Shown here in pieces: positions 11,319-12,103 of a DNA stretch of 12,103 nt. Positions within the stretch are counted from its first letter, which is position 1; the number at the start of each line of letters is the position of its first letter. The DNA comes from an uncultured Clostridia bacterium (GTDB lineage: Bacteria; Bacillota; Clostridia; Christensenellales; Aristaeellaceae), in contig CALNAU010000138.1 of NCBI GenBank assembly GCA_937874275.1, positions 1 to 12,103 on the forward strand, read 5' to 3'. The notes below the pieces were generated by a model. That model worked only from the letters and a program-made list of their open reading frames with translations. It was not told where the DNA came from and made no database searches. Made by a program: the position numbers and the translations under genes.

Positions 11319-12103
11319 ATGCAAGGGAAAATGATGGGCGCCATTCTGCCCGGCAACAGCACGGTGGAACTCAGGGAGTTTGACATCCCCACCCCCGGCG
11401 TGGGACAGGTACTGATTAAGACCATGGCCTCAACCATCTGCGGCAGCGACATCCGCGCCATCTACCGCGAGCATGTGGGCAAGGGGGCGGAGGGATATAT
11501 CCCCGGCACCATCGCCGGGCACGAGCCCTGCGGCATCATCGTGGAGGAGGGCACCCACCTCAAGCGCTTCAAAAAGGGCGATCGCGTGGTGGTGTACCAC
11601 ATCTCCGGCTGCGGCCTGTGCCACGACTGCCGGATGGGCTACGCCATTTCCTGCTCCAGCTCACAGCGCGCGGCCTATGGCTGGCAGCGCGACGGCGGCA
11701 TGGCCCCCTATGTGCTGGCAGACGAGAAGGACCTGGTGCTGCTGCCCGATGAATTGAGTTACCTGGACGGCGCGCAGATTGCCTGCGGCTTTGGCACGGT
11801 GTACGAGGCGCTGGAGAAAATATTGGTCTCCGGCAACGACGCGGTGCTGGTGGTGGGGCTGGGCCCGGTGGGCCTGGCCACGCTGCAGCTGGCCAAGGCC
11901 ATGGGCGCCAACCTCACCATCGGCGTGGAGGTCAAGGAGGACCGCCGCCTGATGGCCAAGGAACTGGGCCTGGCGGACCACGTATTCTCCCCCAATGAGG
12001 AAACATTGCAGTATATCCTCGACCTGACCGGCGGCCACGGGGTGGAAAAGGCAGTGGATTGCAGCGCCAATGAGGGCGGCCGAACGCTGGCCATCCGCGC
12101 CAC
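11319..12103 (+). CDS. Second zinc-dependent medium-chain dehydrogenase, 3' end missing
   Basis: The frame is open for 261 codons from ATG 11319 to the window end; about 80-90 residues should be missing. AAAGGAGG (11304-11311) is 7 bases upstream. The MDR core is intact: Cys41 (TICGSD) and His68/Glu69 (GHEPCG) for catalytic zinc, structural-zinc cysteines 98, 101, 104 and 112 in CGLCHDC-x7-C, and Rossmann loop VVGLGPVG (178-185) with Glu204 after the next strand, suggesting NAD. Cys156 in QIACGFGT sits where the fourth zinc ligand is usually found. It is clearly different in sequence from the dehydrogenase before it, so it is not a recent duplicate. It is the third gene of the operon, 53 bp downstream, and probably acts on a related alcohol substrate. 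Confidence 0.92.
   Translation, partial: MQGKMMGAILPGNSTVELREFDIPTPGVGQVLIKTMASTICGSDIRAIYREHVGKGAEGYIPGTIAGHEPCGIIVEEGTHLKRFKKGDRVVVYHISGCGLCHDCRMGYAISCSSSQRAAYGWQRDGGMAPYVLADEKDLVLLPDELSYLDGAQIACGFGTVYEALEKILVSGNDAVLVVGLGPVGLATLQLAKAMGANLTIGVEVKEDRRLMAKELGLADHVFSPNEETLQYILDLTGGHGVEKAVDCSANEGGRTLAIRA

Noticed and set aside
1..12103. Search for defence systems, toxin-antitoxin pairs, CRISPR, integrases, IS ends and tRNA genes.
   Set aside because: Every sizeable gene fits metabolic, transport, resistance or regulatory families, and no matching repeats or mobile signatures were seen.

Overview
The window looks like GC-rich bacterial chromosome, most likely from a high-GC member of the Clostridia (Bacillota). 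The evidence is purine-rich AGGAGG-type ribosome binding sites, near-consensus sigma-A type promoters (TTGACA-N17-TATATT twice), a thioredoxin-type arsenate reductase, an ArsR-permease-thioredoxin cluster, AzlCD, and a C_GCAxxG_C_C redox protein. Genus cannot be read from the sequence. I see no rRNA, tRNA, CRISPR array, IS element or phage gene.

Region 1 (1-3790, + strand) is an acyl-CoA condensation/reduction cluster. It holds a thiolase whose 5' end lies outside the window, an SDR 3-oxoacyl reductase whose fold suggests NADH use, an unusual KAS III-like condensing enzyme, and, after a 205-bp AT-richer gap, a TetR-family regulator with a repeated N-terminal arm. The first two could make 3-hydroxyacyl-CoA. 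No PHA synthase, dehydratase or CoA transferase is visible, so the end product is unknown.

Region 2 (3797-6014, - strand) is a compact arsenic/metalloid resistance operon in the order arsR, ArsP-type permease, small CXXC thioredoxin-like protein, arsC. It is driven by a consensus promoter overlapped by an imperfect palindrome, the probable ArsR site. It converges on the TetR gene with 6 bp between the two stops.

Region 3 (6026-7957, - strand) is a second leftward unit: azlC and azlD overlap by 4 bp, a ThuA-like gene follows 29 bp later, and a strong hairpin terminator lies just upstream of the ars promoter. An extended -10 sequence at the end of azlD may give the ThuA gene its own promoter.

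Region 4 (7985-8943, + strand) diverges from azlC. A consensus promoter drives a stand-alone riboflavin-kinase-like protein and a cysteine-rich C_GCAxxG_C_C protein, ended by a clear intrinsic terminator.

Region 5 (8981-12103, + strand) is the start of a sugar or polyol oxidation operon: a Gfo/Idh/MocA oxidoreductase and two zinc-dependent medium-chain dehydrogenases, the second cut by the window end. Its promoter carries three 10-bp tandem repeats upstream of the -35 and a leader of about 150 nt with inverted repeats and a possible 41-codon upstream ORF.

No wholly new system is evident. The best leads are the KAS III-like enzyme with a changed catalytic triad, the regulatory region before the polyol operon, and the orphan flavokinase/redox-protein pair.
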